Positions 1 through 8,446 of a stretch of DNA of 64,000 nt are shown here, piece by piece. The stretch lies in the NCBI RefSeq assembly GCF_013044505.1, contig NZ_JABERD010000023.1, forward strand, positions 1-64,000, given 5' to 3'. The translations under genes and the position numbers were made by a program. Position 1 is the stretch's first letter, and every line of letters starts with the position of its first letter. Below the pieces are notes generated by a model. That model saw only the letters and a program-made list of their open reading frames with translations. It made no database searches and was not told the DNA's origin. Origin of the DNA: Streptomyces sp. S3(2020). Its GTDB lineage: Bacteria > Actinomycetota > Actinomycetes > Streptomycetales > Streptomycetaceae.

Positions 1-44
1 CACGAGATGCGGCTGATCCGCCGCGAGACACTCATCCGCGACAC
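1..44 (-). CDS. possible 5' end of a divergent gene running off the left edge
   Basis: Read on the minus strand, a GTG at 44-42 opens a frame (VSRMSVSRRISRIS) that stays open to the window edge. A good ribosome-binding site, GGAGG, lies 9 bases upstream, at about 58-54. The arrangement would make this gene divergent from the phosphatase gene at 422. Only 14 codons are visible, so no product can be named. The call rests on the ribosome-binding site and the open frame alone and may be wrong. Confidence 0.3.
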   Translation of the reverse strand, partial: MSRMSVSRRISRIS

Positions 45-421
45 GCCCCTGCACCTCCCCCCCCACCCCACCTTCCCCCTCCGCCACGCCACGCGGCCGG
101 GCTTGCGACCGCGGCCCCGCGGGGGCCCCCGCTCCCGGGGGCGCTGGTCGGCGTCCGGGCGGAGGGAGCGGGTCGCGACCGCGGTCGCCGCGCGCGACGC
201 GGCCCACGGCAGCGTGGTCTGGTGGGGCCGCCCCCGGCCGAGGACCCGTGGCTCGCCCGTTCCGCCGGTACCCGACCCGGGCCTGCTCACCGGTCGACCG
301 CGCGGGCGCCGAACCCACCGGCCGACTTCCACCGCATCTGCCCCACCCGGATGCGCCGCAGGCCCCTCGTGGCGCATTCTTGCTGTGTCGCCCAGGGGCG
401 GCGCAAGGACGAGGCAGGCCG
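45..421. other. intergenic region between divergent genes
   Basis: About 380 bases with no convincing gene. The first part is a pyrimidine-rich run of C blocks at about 50-90, followed by a GC-rich stretch. Forward frames that enter this region (for example an extension of the phosphatase frame back to 248) have arginine/proline-rich composition and no ribosome-binding site, so I treat it as non-coding promoter DNA. I found no clear -35/-10 pair. Confidence 0.5.
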
Positions 422-2872
422 ATGACTGGGAGCGGCGAGGACACGCACCGGACGCCGGGACGGCTGGCCGCGCTGCTGATCGACGCCTCGACGGAGGCGA
501 TCGGCGCGGGCGGTGGTCACGCCGGCGGCGTCTACCTGCGCTCGAACACGTCCGGAATGCTGCGCCTCGCCGTGCTCGCCGGACTCCCGGGGCCGTTGTT
601 CCGGCCGTGGTGGCGGCTGCACGCCGACCGCCCTTTCCCCGTCGCCGACGCCTACCGGCTCGGGGTGCAGGTCGTGCTGCCGAACGCCACGGAGACCATG
701 CGCCGCTACCCCCAGTTCGCGGCGGGTCTGCCGTTCCAGTTCGGGTCGCTGTACGTACCGGTCGTGGGGCCGTCCACGACCTTCGGCGTGCTCACCGTGC
801 TGCGGCCTTCCGCCGCCGACGCCACCGAGGTGCTCACCGAGCGGGAGCGCGTGGCGGGGGTGGCGGAGGATCTGGCCCGGCGTCTGGAGGAGCTGCGGGA
901 CACCGACCCGGTCGCCTGGGACGGTGAGCCGTTGTGCGTGCGGCCGCCGACCGCGCATCCGTCGGCGGGACGGCTCGGACGGTTCGCCTGGGATCCGGCG
1001 ACCGGTGTGGTGACCGCGGACGCGCATCTGCATGCCCTGCTGGGCGTGGCGCCCACGGAGTTCGGCGGCACGGTCGAGGCGCTGGCCCGGGCCGTGGCCC
1101 CCGACGACACCCAGCGTGTGCTCGCCGCACTGCGGGAGGCCGCCGCGAGCACGCCGTCGCTGCCGCTGTACGTGCGGTCCGCGGACGGCGGGCTGCGGCT
1201 CATGGAGTTCTGGACCCCCGAGACCGCGCAGGGCGCGTCCGGCGCACGGCCCGTCCGGGGTTTCGTCCTCGATCCCGGGCCCGGTTCGGCGGCCGACGCC
1301 GCCGCCGATCTGCTGCCGGAGGGTGTGTTCTGCCTGGACCGGCTGGGGCTGGTCGCCTACGCGAATCCCCGTGCCGCCCAGCTGCTGCACCGGCCGCGTG
1401 ACGTGCTCCTGGGCCGCCCGCTGTGGGACGGCGTGCCCTGGCTGGCCCAGCCCGACTTCGAGGACCATCTGCGCAGCGCCCTGCTGTCCCCCGAGCCGGT
1501 GCATCTGCATGTGCGGCGGCCGCCCGACCTGGACGCCGCCTACGAGGGCGACTGGCTCGCGTTGTCGGTCTACCCCGGCCCGGACGTGCTGACCTGCACG
1601 GTTCAGCCGACGAGCCGGGTGCCGGACTCCGCCGAGGTGACCGAGGCCGGTACCTCGTCCCTGGCGCCGCTGTACCGCCCGATCGTGCTGGCGATCGCGC
1701 TGACCGAGGCGGTCACCGCCCGTCAGGTGTCGGCCGTGGTGATGAAGGAGCTGCTGCCCGTGTTCGGGGGGCGCCGGCTGGCGATCTACCTGCTCCAGGA
1801 CCGGCATCTGTACCTGGCGTGGGAGTCCGGATTCCCGCCGGGGTTCCTCGCCCCGTTCGACGGGGTGGGCCTCGACGCGCATCTGCCCGGCGTCGAGACG
1901 CTCACCACCGGCAAGCCGCTGTTCTTCGACTCGATGCAGCAACTCACCGACGCCTACCCGGGCATCGCGCTGGACGCGACGGAGGGCGCCCGCGCATTCC
2001 TGCCGCTGATCGCCTCCGGGCGCCCGGTCGGCTCCTGCATCCTGGGTTTCGACCGCCCCCGCGCCTTCAGCGGCGAGGAGCGCTCGGTCCTCACCGCGCT
2101 GGCCGGGCTGATCGCCCACGCCATGGACAAGGCACGGCGCTACGAGAGCGAGGCGGCGCTCGCCCGTGGTCTCCAACAGGCCCTGCTGCCGCGTCGGCTG
2201 ACGGAGCATCCGCTGGTGGAGACGGCGGGCCGCTATCTGCCCGGCACCCAGGGCATGGAGGTGGGCGGGGACTGGTACGACGTCGTCGAGGCGGGCGACG
2301 GTCTGGCCCTGGTCATCGGGGACGTCCAGGGACACGGGGTGCAGGCCGCCGCGACGATGGGTCAACTCCGCAGCGCGGTGCGGGCGTTCGCGCTCGGCGA
2401 CCGGCCGCCCGACGAGGTGATGAGCGGCACCAACCATCTCCTCATCGACCTCGACCCCGGCCAGTTCGCCAGCTGCTGCTACATCCGGCTGGACCCGGTC
2501 ACCGGGCTGGCCCGGGTGGCCCGCGCGGGCCACCCACCGCCCCTCCTGCGCAACCCCGACGGCAGCACCCGGGTCCTCGACGTGCCCGGCGGCGTCGTGC
2601 TCGGTGTGGACCCGGGCGCCCGTTACCCGGTCACGGAGTTGCGGATCGAGCCGGGTGCCGTGCTGGCGCTCTACACCGACGGTCTGGTCGAGCGGCCGGG
2701 CATCGACATCGACGACGGCATCAGCGCGCTGCGCGTGGCCCTCGCCCGGGCCGGAGCCCCCACGGCACGTCTGGCGGGGGTGGCCGACTGGCTCACCGCG
2801 GCGGCCCGGCACGCCGCCGACCGGCCCGACGACATCGCGCTGTTGCTCGCCACCCGCCGGCGGCAGCGGTGA
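422..2872 (+). CDS. PP2C/SpoIIE-family serine phosphatase with PAS and GAF sensor domains
   Basis: Predicted cytoplasmic signalling phosphatase of 816 residues, expected to dephosphorylate anti-sigma-factor antagonists (known role of the SpoIIE/RsbU family). An N-terminal GAF-like region (about 1-150) is followed by two PAS-like segments (to about 400), a GAF domain (about 420-570, ending in the linker helix AHAMDKARRYESEAALARGL) and the PP2C core (about 590-810) with metal-binding motifs GGDWYD, GDVQGHG, RAGHPP and LYTDGLVE. There is no membrane segment. I start at 422 because it has a purine-rich AAGGACGAGG upstream; the frame extends back to 248 without typical composition. It is followed 73 bases later by a second phosphatase. 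The input signal is unknown. Confidence 0.88.
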   Translation: MTGSGEDTHRTPGRLAALLIDASTEAIGAGGGHAGGVYLRSNTSGMLRLAVLAGLPGPLFRPWWRLHADRPFPVADAYRLGVQVVLPNATETMRRYPQFAAGLPFQFGSLYVPVVGPSTTFGVLTVLRPSAADATEVLTERERVAGVAEDLARRLEELRDTDPVAWDGEPLCVRPPTAHPSAGRLGRFAWDPATGVVTADAHLHALLGVAPTEFGGTVEALARAVAPDDTQRVLAALREAAASTPSLPLYVRSADGGLRLMEFWTPETAQGASGARPVRGFVLDPGPGSAADAAADLLPEGVFCLDRLGLVAYANPRAAQLLHRPRDVLLGRPLWDGVPWLAQPDFEDHLRSALLSPEPVHLHVRRPPDLDAAYEGDWLALSVYPGPDVLTCTVQPTSRVPDSAEVTEAGTSSLAPLYRPIVLAIALTEAVTARQVSAVVMKELLPVFGGRRLAIYLLQDRHLYLAWESGFPPGFLAPFDGVGLDAHLPGVETLTTGKPLFFDSMQQLTDAYPGIALDATEGARAFLPLIASGRPVGSCILGFDRPRAFSGEERSVLTALAGLIAHAMDKARRYESEAALARGLQQALLPRRLTEHPLVETAGRYLPGTQGMEVGGDWYDVVEAGDGLALVIGDVQGHGVQAAATMGQLRSAVRAFALGDRPPDEVMSGTNHLLIDLDPGQFASCCYIRLDPVTGLARVARAGHPPPLLRNPDGSTRVLDVPGGVVLGVDPGARYPVTELRIEPGAVLALYTDGLVERPGIDIDDGISALRVALARAGAPTARLAGVADWLTAAARHAADRPDDIALLLATRRRQR

Positions 2873-2944
2873 GGCGCCGTACCTGTTCTGTCACGGTGTG
2901 TGACGCCCCTCGCCTCCTGGGGCCGTGCAGTGTAGACATGGCAC

Positions 2945-5623
2945 ATGGCCCGACTCTCGCAGCGTGACGCCGGCCGGTCGCGGCGCGGGCGAGTCGCCGA
3001 AGTCCGGTCCGCGTTGGGCGGACGCAGCGTCGCCGGACAGGTGTTCGTATCGCAGGTCGTGATCGTCCTGCTGCTCGTCGTGGCCGCGGTGGTGGCGCTG
3101 GTGCTGCAGGTGCGGCACGACAGCACGACCGAGGCCCGCAACCGTTCGGTCGCCGTCGCCGAGGCGTTCGCCAACGCGCCGGGCACCGTCGAGGCCCTCG
3201 GCTCGCCCGATCCCACGGCGGTCCTCCAGCCGCGGGCCGAGGCGGCGCGCAAGGCGACCGGCGTGGACTTCATCGTGGTCCTCGACACCGACGGGACCCG
3301 CTACACGCATCCCAAGCCGGACCGCATCGGGAAGAAGTTCGTCGGCACGCTGGCGCCCGCGCTGGCGGGGCAGGTCGTGACGGAGGAGATCGACGGGACC
3401 ATCGGCCGGCTGGTGCAGGCCGTCGTCCCCGTCAAGGCGCCCGACGGGAAGGTCGTGGGCCTGGTGTCGGCCGGCATCACCACGGAGCACGTGGGCGGTA
3501 CCGCGGACGAGCAGATGCCGCTCCTGCTGGGCGCCGCGGCGGGCGGTCTGGCCCTGGCCACGGCGGGCACGGCACTGGTCAGCAGGCGGCTGCGGCGCCA
3601 GACGCACGGTCTGGGGCCGCACGAGATGACCAAGATGTACGAGCATCACGACGCCGTGCTGCACGCCGTGCGCGAGGGCGTGCTCATCGTGAGCGGCGAG
3701 GGTGTACTGCTGCTCGCCAACGACGAGGCCGAGCGGCTGCTCCATCTGCCCGCCGACGCCGAGGGCCGGCACGTCCGCGAACTCGGCCTTCCGGCGGACA
3801 CCGCCGACCTGCTGTCGTCCGGGCGGGTCGCCACGGACGAGGTGCACCTGGTCGGCGACCGGCTGCTGGCCGTCAACCAGCGGCTCACGGACCTGGAGGG
3901 CGGCCCGGCCGGCAGTGTGGCGACCCTGCGCGACTCGACGGAGCTGCGGGCCCTGTCCGGCCGGGCCGAGACGGCACGGGAGCGCCTGAACATGCTGTAC
4001 GACGCCGGGGTGGGCATCGGCACCAGCCTAGACGTGACCCGGACCGCCGAGGAACTGGCCGAGCTGGCCGTGCCCCGGTTCGCGGACTTCGTCACCGTGG
4101 ACCTCTTCGACGCCGTACTGAGCGGCGGGCAGCCCGATTCGGGCACCGATCTGCGCCGCACGGCGTTCAGCGGGATCCGCAAGGACGCGCCGCTCCACTC
4201 GGTGGGCGACCGGATGCGGCTGGTTCCGTCCTCCCCGCAGATCCGCGCGCTGCACTCCGGGCAGGCGGTCCTCGAAACGCGCCTGGCCGAGTCCCCGGGC
4301 TGGCGGGCCCAGGATCTCGAACGCACCGCGCAGGTCCTCGAGTTCGGCATCCACTCGCTGATCACGGTGCCGTTGCGCGCAGGCGCCCTGGTCCTGGGTG
4401 TGGTCAACTTCTGGCGCTCGGAGAAGCCCGCGCCCTTCGACACCGACGAACTCGCCCTGGCGGAGGAGCTGGTGGCCCGGGCCGCGGTCTCCATCGACAA
4501 CGCCCGGCGCTACACCCGCGAGCACACCATGGCGGTGACGCTGCAACGCAGCCTGCTGCCGCGCAACCTGCCCGAGCAGAACGCCCTCGACATCGCCTAC
4601 CGCTACCTTCCCGCGCAGGCGGGTGTGGGCGGCGACTGGTTCGACGTCCTGCCGCTGTCCGGTGCCCGGGTCGCGCTCATCGTCGGAGACGTCGTCGGCC
4701 ACGGACTGCACGCGGCGGCGACGATGGGCCGGCTGCGCACCGCGGTCCACAACTTCTCCGCCCTCGACCTCCCGCCGGACGAACTGCTGGTCCTGCTGGA
4801 CGAACTCGTCGGCCGCATCGACCAGGACGAGACCCAGGACGGCGAGAGCGCCCCGGTCACCGGGGCGACCTGTCTGTACGCCGTCTACGACCCGGTCTCC
4901 CGGCGCTGTACCGTCGCCCGCGCCGGCCATCCGCCGCCCGCGCTGATCCACCCCGACGGCAGCGTGGAGTTCCCGGACGTGCCCGCCGGTCCCCCGCTCG
5001 GTCTTGGCGGCCTGCCGTTCGAGACGGCCGACCTCGAACTGGCCGAGGGCAGCCGCCTGGTGCTCTACACGGACGGGCTGGTCGAGGACCGGGAGCGGGA
5101 CATCGACGTGGGCCTCGAACTCCTGCGGGCCGCGCTGGAGAGGGCCGGTGACTCGCCCGAGGACACCTGCCGTACGGTGCTCGACTCCCGGCTCACCTCC
5201 CGGGCGGGCGACGACATCGCCCTGATCGTGGCGCGCACCCGGGCGCTCGGCGCGGACCGGGTCGCCGAGTGGGACGTGCCGTCCGATCCGGCGGCCGTCG
5301 CACGGGTGCGTGCCGATGTGACCCGGCAGCTGTCCCGATGGGGGCTTCAGGAGCTGGAGTTCGCCACCGAGCTGATCCTGAGCGAGCTGGTGACCAACGC
5401 GATCCGGTACGGCGGTGAGCCCATCCGCGTCCGGGTGCTGCGCGACCGCAGCCTGATCTGCGAGGTCTTCGACAGCAGCAGCACCTCGCCGCATCTGCGC
5501 TACGCGGCGATGACGGACGAGGGCGGCCGCGGTCTGTTCCTCGTCGCGCAGCTCGCCGAGCGCTGGGGCACGCGGTACACGCCCGAGGGCAAGGTCATCT
5601 GGGCGGAGCAGCCGCTGCCGTAG
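2945..5623 (+). CDS. membrane PP2C/SpoIIE phosphatase with CitA-like sensor, PAS, GAF and HATPase domains
   Basis: An 892-residue receptor phosphatase. One membrane helix lies at about 33-57, then an extracytoplasmic Cache-type domain with ALGSPDPTAVLQPRAE and VDFIVVLDTDGTRYTHP, a second helix at about 193-213, a PAS domain, a GAF domain (about 345-520), a PP2C core (about 540-765; GGDWFDV, GDVVGHG, RAGHPPP, LYTDGLVED) and a C-terminal anti-sigma-type HATPase (about 775-890; ELVTNAIRYGG, EGGRGLFLV). The input half closely resembles that of the CitA-like kinase at 15353-17002. The phosphatase and kinase ends suggest it acts on an anti-sigma/anti-anti-sigma switch (inference). It may be co-transcribed with the preceding phosphatase. 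Confidence 0.88.
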   Translation: MARLSQRDAGRSRRGRVAEVRSALGGRSVAGQVFVSQVVIVLLLVVAAVVALVLQVRHDSTTEARNRSVAVAEAFANAPGTVEALGSPDPTAVLQPRAEAARKATGVDFIVVLDTDGTRYTHPKPDRIGKKFVGTLAPALAGQVVTEEIDGTIGRLVQAVVPVKAPDGKVVGLVSAGITTEHVGGTADEQMPLLLGAAAGGLALATAGTALVSRRLRRQTHGLGPHEMTKMYEHHDAVLHAVREGVLIVSGEGVLLLANDEAERLLHLPADAEGRHVRELGLPADTADLLSSGRVATDEVHLVGDRLLAVNQRLTDLEGGPAGSVATLRDSTELRALSGRAETARERLNMLYDAGVGIGTSLDVTRTAEELAELAVPRFADFVTVDLFDAVLSGGQPDSGTDLRRTAFSGIRKDAPLHSVGDRMRLVPSSPQIRALHSGQAVLETRLAESPGWRAQDLERTAQVLEFGIHSLITVPLRAGALVLGVVNFWRSEKPAPFDTDELALAEELVARAAVSIDNARRYTREHTMAVTLQRSLLPRNLPEQNALDIAYRYLPAQAGVGGDWFDVLPLSGARVALIVGDVVGHGLHAAATMGRLRTAVHNFSALDLPPDELLVLLDELVGRIDQDETQDGESAPVTGATCLYAVYDPVSRRCTVARAGHPPPALIHPDGSVEFPDVPAGPPLGLGGLPFETADLELAEGSRLVLYTDGLVEDRERDIDVGLELLRAALERAGDSPEDTCRTVLDSRLTSRAGDDIALIVARTRALGADRVAEWDVPSDPAAVARVRADVTRQLSRWGLQELEFATELILSELVTNAIRYGGEPIRVRVLRDRSLICEVFDSSSTSPHLRYAAMTDEGGRGLFLVAQLAERWGTRYTPEGKVIWAEQPLP

Positions 5624-5684
5624 GCGGCGACTTGTTCATAGGTACGAACCTTTGACGCGACGGGTGTTCATTGTGACGCGCCTC

Positions 5685-5705
5685 TGATAGTAAACCTTCC
5701 TATCA
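5685..5705. promoter_or_regulatory. inverted repeat upstream of the chitosanase gene, candidate operator
   Basis: TGATAG and CTATCA form 6-base arms separated by 9 bases (taaaccttc), 49 bases before the chitosanase start. The position and the AT-rich character in GC-rich DNA suggest an operator. Streptomyces chitosanase genes are known to be controlled by a ROK-family repressor (CsnR) through a short palindrome. That this is such a site is inference. A second small repeat, AGGT-ACGA-ACCT, lies at 5640-5651. Confidence 0.5.
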
Positions 5706-5753
5706 GTTCACGTACGGCCAACTCCCCACCCCCCACCTCCTTTTGGAGCCGCC

Positions 5754-6563
5754 GTGAAACACATGTCCCGCCGCGCCCTGCTCACCCTGATCGGCGCGTC
5801 CGCCGTCACCGTCCCCCTGCTCACCTCCGAGGCCACCGCGGTCTGCGCCGCCGCGACCGGACTCGACGACCCGGCGAAGAAGGAGATCGCCATGCAGCTG
5901 GTGTCGAGCGCGGAGAACTCCTCGCTCGACTGGAAGGCCCAGTACCAGTACATCGAGGACATCGGCGACGGCCGCGGCTACACCGCCGGCATCATCGGCT
6001 TCTGCTCCGGCACCGGCGACATGCTCGACCTCGTCGAGCTCTACGCCGACCGCCGCCCCGGCAACGTCCTCGCCCCCTACCTGCCGGCGCTGCGCCGGGT
6101 CGACGGCACGGACTCGCACGCCGGACTCGACCCGAACTTCCCCCGGGACTGGCGCCGGGCCGCCCAGGACCAGGCGTTCCGGCAGGCGCAGAACGACGAG
6201 CGCGACCGCGTGTACTTCGACCCCGCCGTGCGCCAGGGCAAGGCCGACGGGCTGCGCGTGCTGGGCCAGTTCGCCTACTACGACGCCATCGTCATGCACG
6301 GCGACGGCACCGACCCGACCAGCTTCCGCAACATCCGGGGGCGTGCCCTGAACCGGGCCCGTCCCCCGGCCCAGGGCGGCAACGAGGTGACCTACCTGAA
6401 CGCCTTCCTCGACGCGCGGGTGTGGGCCATGAAGCAGGAGGAGGCCCACAGCGACACCAGCCGCGTCGACACCGCCCAGCGGGTCTTCCTGCGCGCGGGC
6501 AACCTCGACCTGAACCCGCCTCTGGACTGGAAGGTGTACGGGGACAGCTACCACATCGGCTGA
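5754..6563 (+). CDS. csnA: secreted chitosanase, glycoside hydrolase family 46
   Basis: Endo-acting hydrolase of chitosan (beta-1,4-glucosamine), exported. The 269-residue precursor begins with a Tat-type signal (SRRALLTLIGAS, cleavage near ATAVCA). The mature part has the family 46 signature: the acid of LVSSAENSS and the aspartate of YIEDIGDGRGYTAG are the expected catalytic pair, followed by GFCSGTGDM. The length matches the Streptomyces N174 enzyme. GTG is the annotated start, and an internal ATG four codons later (MSRRALL) is also possible; the upstream CTCCTTTTGGAGCC could place a ribosome-binding site at GGAG. The upstream palindrome suggests substrate-controlled expression. It stands alone and converges on the CU044_5270 gene. 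Confidence 0.95.
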   Translation: MKHMSRRALLTLIGASAVTVPLLTSEATAVCAAATGLDDPAKKEIAMQLVSSAENSSLDWKAQYQYIEDIGDGRGYTAGIIGFCSGTGDMLDLVELYADRRPGNVLAPYLPALRRVDGTDSHAGLDPNFPRDWRRAAQDQAFRQAQNDERDRVYFDPAVRQGKADGLRVLGQFAYYDAIVMHGDGTDPTSFRNIRGRALNRARPPAQGGNEVTYLNAFLDARVWAMKQEEAHSDTSRVDTAQRVFLRAGNLDLNPPLDWKVYGDSYHIG

Positions 6564-6588
6564 CCGTCCCCGGGCACCGCGGACCTGG

Positions 6589-7587
6589 TCACGGACGCTG
6601 ACCGATGCGGTCCACGACGCCCAGTTCCTGCCGGGCGCGCAGCTCGTGGTACCAGTCGCGATGCTTGAACTTCCCGTCGACCACGTCCGCGGTGCTCCCC
6701 TTCAGACGCAGCCCCAGGTACGTGTAGTCGGTCACGTCGAAGATGAACGCGAAGTCGAGGCCCGGGTAGGAGACGGCCACTCCTTTGCGGCCGAGGCCGT
6801 CCACCGCCTCCCGGTCGATCCGGATGCGGTGGATCCGCGCGATCGCCTCGAACGTGGCCGCCTCCAGTCCGGGCGGCATGATCCGAGGGACCGCGAAGAA
6901 CTGGACGGCGCCGCCGAACGCCACACGGTCGATGTCCTCCTGCCTCATCGGCACCTCGTGGACCTCGTCCGATCCCACCGTCGCATTCGCCAACTTGTCG
7001 TCGGTGCTCAACCCCATCCGCAGCCTGTCCAGGAGCTTGTCCGGGTCTGTCGGCCACTTCGCCAGCTCGGCGTACTCGGTCGGCGGCCACATCACCTGGT
7101 GCTTGCCCAGCGGCGGATCGTTGTGGATCTTGCCGTACTCCTGTCGCCTGGAGGGCTTGGAGCCGTCCACGGACGTCCAGCTCTCGTCCGTCCAGGTCCT
7201 GCGCTTCCCGCCCTTCACATAGGTCCGGGTGATGAACATCTTGGTGTACACGTACTGGTCGTCGCGCGGAACCGGCGTCCCGGCACTGTCGGCACGCGAT
7301 CGCGCCGCGGCCTTGTGCAGCAGCTCGGCCGCGCTCAGCGTCGCCATCCGCGGGGCGTCCGTGCCCCCGCCGTCGTCGTGCCGGGCCGCGACGACCACGC
7401 CGCCCGCGACCGCCGCCGTGGCGGTCCCGACCACCGCGACCCTGAGCATCAGCCGCCGTGACAGCGCGCCCGGACGTCCCTCCTGGATGATGGCGCGCCG
7501 CAGTCGGACCCGGGCGGCGCCCCGGGCGTCGTCGGTGAGCGGGGCCACGTCGGCCTCGAACTCGCGTACCACGGTGAGGTCATCCAC
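6589..7587 (-). CDS. CU044_5270-family membrane protein paired with an ECF sigma factor
   Basis: A 332-residue protein with a basic N-terminal cytoplasmic stretch of about 50 residues, one membrane helix at about 50-70 (MLRVAVVGTATAAVAGGVVV) and a large extracytoplasmic domain. The start overlaps the end of the ECF sigma gene by 8 bases, so the two are co-transcribed and probably translationally coupled. Proteins of this family commonly sit beside ECF sigma genes in actinobacteria. A role as anti-sigma factor or sensor is inferred from that context. I see no zinc-binding HxxxCxxC motif. Confidence 0.75.
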   Translation of the reverse strand: MDDLTVVREFEADVAPLTDDARGAARVRLRRAIIQEGRPGALSRRLMLRVAVVGTATAAVAGGVVVAARHDDGGGTDAPRMATLSAAELLHKAAARSRADSAGTPVPRDDQYVYTKMFITRTYVKGGKRRTWTDESWTSVDGSKPSRRQEYGKIHNDPPLGKHQVMWPPTEYAELAKWPTDPDKLLDRLRMGLSTDDKLANATVGSDEVHEVPMRQEDIDRVAFGGAVQFFAVPRIMPPGLEAATFEAIARIHRIRIDREAVDGLGRKGVAVSYPGLDFAFIFDVTDYTYLGLRLKGSTADVVDGKFKHRDWYHELRARQELGVVDRIGQRP

Positions 7588-8233
7588 GATCGGTCTCCTC
7601 GTTCTGCTCGTGAAGGGCTGTGGGGTCGACCCCGCCCAGTGCGTCGCGCAGCCTGGTCCGCGCCCTGTTGAGCCGTGAGCGCACCGTGCCCACGGGGATA
7701 CCGAGGGCCTCCGCGGCCTCGGCGTAGTCCAGATCGCCCCAGGCGATCACCAGCAGCACGTCCCGGTAGCGCGCGGGCAACTTCGCCAGCGCGCCTGCCA
7801 GTTGGGCGCGGGAGTGCTCGGCACCGACCCTCGCCACGACCCGGTCGGCCAGCGCCTCGCCGCCGTCGCCGGTCCCCGTCGAGGCGACACGCGAGAAGGC
7901 CCTCAGCCGCCGCGCCTCGGCACGTCGGTGCTGGCCGACGAGATTGGTGACGATCCCGTACAGCCACGGACGGGCCTGCGGCCGCGACAGGTCGTAGCGG
8001 CGGCGCTGCTGGAAGGCGACGACGAAGGTCTCGGCCATCAGGTCGTCGGCGGCCTCGACACCGAGCCGTCGTGCCACGTAGCGGTGGATGTCGTCGGCGT
8101 AGCGGTGGAAGAGGATCTCGAAGGCATCGGGCTCCTCCCAGGACCGCTCGACGACCGAGGCGTCGCAGAGGGCGTCCTCCTGGGAGGCGGCCTCCGGGCG
8201 GTCCCGGACGCGCGGATCGCTTGTCGATTGCAT
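7580..8233 (-). CDS. ECF-type RNA polymerase sigma factor
   Basis: A 217-residue sigma-70 family factor of the extracytoplasmic-function class. Region 2 covers about residues 38-110 (FEILFHRYADDIHRYVARRL, DDLMAETFVVAF, RPWLYGIVTNL) and region 4 about 140-200 (LAKLPARYRDVLLVIAWGDL, YAEAAEALGIPVGTVRSRLN). The start is supported by GAGGGAA 5-6 bases before the ATG. It lies upstream of, and overlaps, its likely membrane partner. The divergent promoter region shared with the ferredoxin reductase gene contains two overlapping AT-rich inverted repeats that could be an autoregulatory site. Confidence 0.9.
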   Translation of the reverse strand: MQSTSDPRVRDRPEAASQEDALCDASVVERSWEEPDAFEILFHRYADDIHRYVARRLGVEAADDLMAETFVVAFQQRRRYDLSRPQARPWLYGIVTNLVGQHRRAEARRLRAFSRVASTGTGDGGEALADRVVARVGAEHSRAQLAGALAKLPARYRDVLLVIAWGDLDYAEAAEALGIPVGTVRSRLNRARTRLRDALGGVDPTALHEQNEETDRG

Positions 8234-8334
8234 GCGGTTCCCTCGAAGTCATGGGCATGGTCGACTGCTGTTGGCCGATGGCCGCGATCGGGTTCCCGTC
8301 CGGCATGAGAGAGTGCTCGCACAGCCCGCCGAGG

Positions 8335-8360
8335 TCATAAAGTAGCCTTATGAGCTCATA
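8335..8360. promoter_or_regulatory. overlapping inverted repeats in the sigma factor / reductase intergenic region
   Basis: Two symmetrical elements share bases. TCATAA-7 bases-TTATGA occupies 8335-8353, and the perfect 12-base palindrome TATGAGCTCATA occupies 8349-8360. They lie about 100 bases upstream of the sigma factor start and about 90 upstream of the reductase start. The symmetry is seen directly. Function as an operator or promoter element is inference. Confidence 0.45.
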
Positions 8361-8380
8361 GATCGGACCCGCGTACCAGC

Positions 8381-8404
8381 TTAGGCTTGCCTTAGTTTAG
8401 GCTT
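8381..8404. promoter_or_regulatory. iron-box-like element upstream of the ferredoxin reductase gene
   Basis: TTAGGCTTGCCTTAG (8381-8395) resembles the core of the DmdR/DtxR iron box of Streptomyces (TTAGGTTAGGCTCACCTAA). A second TTAGGCTT follows at 8397-8404 as a direct repeat. It lies 43 bases before the reductase ATG, where a bound repressor could block transcription. The match is partial, so iron control is a reasonable inference rather than a certainty. Confidence 0.5.
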
Positions 8405-8446
8405 CCCGACGAGATCGCTTTGTCGCCACTCGAAGGGAACCTGATC

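Noticed and set aside
287..2812. Very long minus-strand open frame opposite the first phosphatase gene
   Set aside because: It is an antisense shadow typical of GC-rich coding DNA. Its product is rich in R, G, H and Q with no domain, while the plus-strand frame shows clear PAS, GAF and PP2C motifs.
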